Of a DNA stretch of 5,302 nt, positions 4,407-5,302 are shown piece by piece; position 1 is the first letter of the stretch, and each line of letters starts with the position of its first letter. The position numbers and the translations under genes were made by a program. Under the pieces are notes generated by a model, which was given only the letters and a program-made list of their open reading frames with translations, did not search any database and was not told the DNA's origin. Location: positions 1 through 5,302 of the forward strand of contig DALTWR010000078.1 of NCBI GenBank assembly GCA_029986975.1. The letters run 5' to 3'. This DNA comes from Methanocorpusculum sp. Its GTDB lineage: Archaea > Halobacteriota > Methanomicrobia > Methanomicrobiales > Methanocorpusculaceae.

Positions 4407-5302
4407 TTATACAATGGGGTCTGCTGATATATATGAGTTCGGAAGAGGGCTTAGAATCATCCACCCTTCATCGGCAAATGAGCAGCAGTGTTTCATCATT
4501 CTGCCCCTTGTCTCTCCCATCGATTTCCGTGCAGTTTCCGCTTTTGCCGGAAACAGCGAGAGGTAGGTGTCTGCTTTTCTGACCTGTGTTAAAATCTGCT
4601 GACGGGTAAATCTGCAGTATGACCTTCCAAGATATCCTTCATGTCCTGCTAAAAGTTCAGCTACTTCTTTACTCGCGTAAAGAGAAAACCGCGATATAAA
4701 CCATTTCCGCGTCATATGCCAGTGAACAAGTCTTTGTGATTCATTCTGATTTCTGTATCCTGCCCTGTCAGCAGCGATTCGCATAGCACGTTCTGCTGCA
4801 TGAATTGAGTAGGGAAATATACGCTCAGAAACCCGCTTTCTTTCATCCAGATAGTTTTTCAGAGAAGATGATGCTTCATTTGTGAGATATACTGTTCGTG
4901 CTGTTTTTGTCTTTGTTATTTCCGCCGGAATAGATATTTCAGTGATGGTATGTTTCCAGAAGATATCATCGGTTTTCAATGCTAACGCCTCACCTAAACG
5001 CATGCCGGACCCGAGCAGAACAAGCAGAAGGACTTTTGTCCATTCTGACGGCAGGTTATGATAAATCCGCCGAAACATTCCGCGGGTAAGTTCTGCTTCT
5101 TTTCGCATCGGGTAGGCGGGCGGCAGTTTTGAAAAAATCCGTTTCTTCTCACGCCGGTTTAGCGTATATCCACAATTCTCAAGCCAGAGGGCTATAGAAT
5201 GCAGCATCAGATGAGTACTGACCGGAGCATAGGTTTTTGAAAAACTGTTTCCGGCACTGATTAAGTCGGCAATCAGATTTCTGCCGTCTGATACTTCTTT
5301 CA
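4407..5302 (-). CDS. Tyrosine recombinase (phage-integrase family), start at or beyond the right edge
   Basis: The frame is open from the stop at 4407 to the right edge, giving at least 297 residues. The last two bases of the window read TG on the minus strand just before AAA GAA GTA, so an ATG could lie exactly across the edge. Counting from the internal ATG at 5207, the catalytic set is complete: Arg70 in GSGMRLGEAL, a lysine in the KTKTARTVYL hairpin (about 99-101), His164-x-x-Arg167 in HMTRKW, His189 in LLAGHEG, and Tyr197 in GRSYCRF. The His-to-Tyr spacing is close to that of XerD. Residues before 5207 (such as NLIADLISAGNSFSKTYAPV) fit the helical N-terminal DNA-binding domain, so the internal ATG is not the true start. 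The tail after the tyrosine is about 69 residues, longer than usual. The enzyme should cut and rejoin DNA at specific sites, either to integrate an element or to resolve chromosomes; no att site or tRNA is visible here. Confidence 0.88.
   Translation of the reverse strand, partial: KEVSDGRNLIADLISAGNSFSKTYAPVSTHLMLHSIALWLENCGYTLNRREKKRIFSKLPPAYPMRKEAELTRGMFRRIYHNLPSEWTKVLLLVLLGSGMRLGEALALKTDDIFWKHTITEISIPAEITKTKTARTVYLTNEASSSLKNYLDERKRVSERIFPYSIHAAERAMRIAADRAGYRNQNESQRLVHWHMTRKWFISRFSLYASKEVAELLAGHEGYLGRSYCRFTRQQILTQVRKADTYLSLFPAKAETARKSMGETRGRMMKHCCSFADEGWMILSPLPNSYISADPIV

Overview
The window reads as a piece of an archaeal chromosome, most likely from a methanogen of the Methanomicrobiales type. 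This placement is an inference from protein style: a RAD55/KaiC-like protein, a short archaeal-length TldD, and an archaeal-type tyrosine recombinase. The context agrees: T-tract termination signals, TATA-like elements, and one perfect AGGAGGTG ribosome binding site. No rRNA, tRNA, CRISPR array or complete insertion sequence was found. All five genes lie on the minus strand, so the biology reads from right to left.

Right part (about 4004-5302): a tyrosine recombinase gene runs in from beyond the right edge and shows all the catalytic residues. One base after its stop codon comes a gene for a small, charged, helical protein of unknown function. The pair looks co-transcribed and could be the end of an integrated element or a resident recombinase module. 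A T-tract terminator candidate and a 7-bp-stem hairpin follow.

Middle (3647-4003): a 357-base gap without a recognisable gene. It holds a TATA-like box, a GGGAGGA ribosome-binding sequence and an ATG that opens a frame of only 10 codons. That frame runs straight into five head-to-tail 23-bp repeats (3728-3842). Next comes a possible tldD promoter, and then an alternating set of GTATGG/CCATAC half-sites that covers the tldD start codon.

Left part (338-3646): a compact operon, tldD-tldE-RAD55/KaiC-like gene. tldD and tldE overlap by 8 bases, and the third gene starts 5 bases after tldE. TldD carries the HExxxH plus cysteine zinc site of the heterodimeric TldD/TldE peptidase, and TldE is the non-catalytic partner. 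The third protein has the KaiC/RadA fold signature and a Walker B aspartate but has lost the Walker A glycine-lysine-threonine, so it is probably not a normal ATPase.

Bases 1-337 are AT-rich and hold no convincing gene. They contain nested inverted repeats followed by T tracts that may form the operon's 3' end, and a possible promoter for a gene beyond the left edge. The points most worth a second look are the 23-bp repeat array, the half-site array on the tldD start codon, the Walker-A-less protein tied to TldD/E, and the recombinase-coupled small gene.
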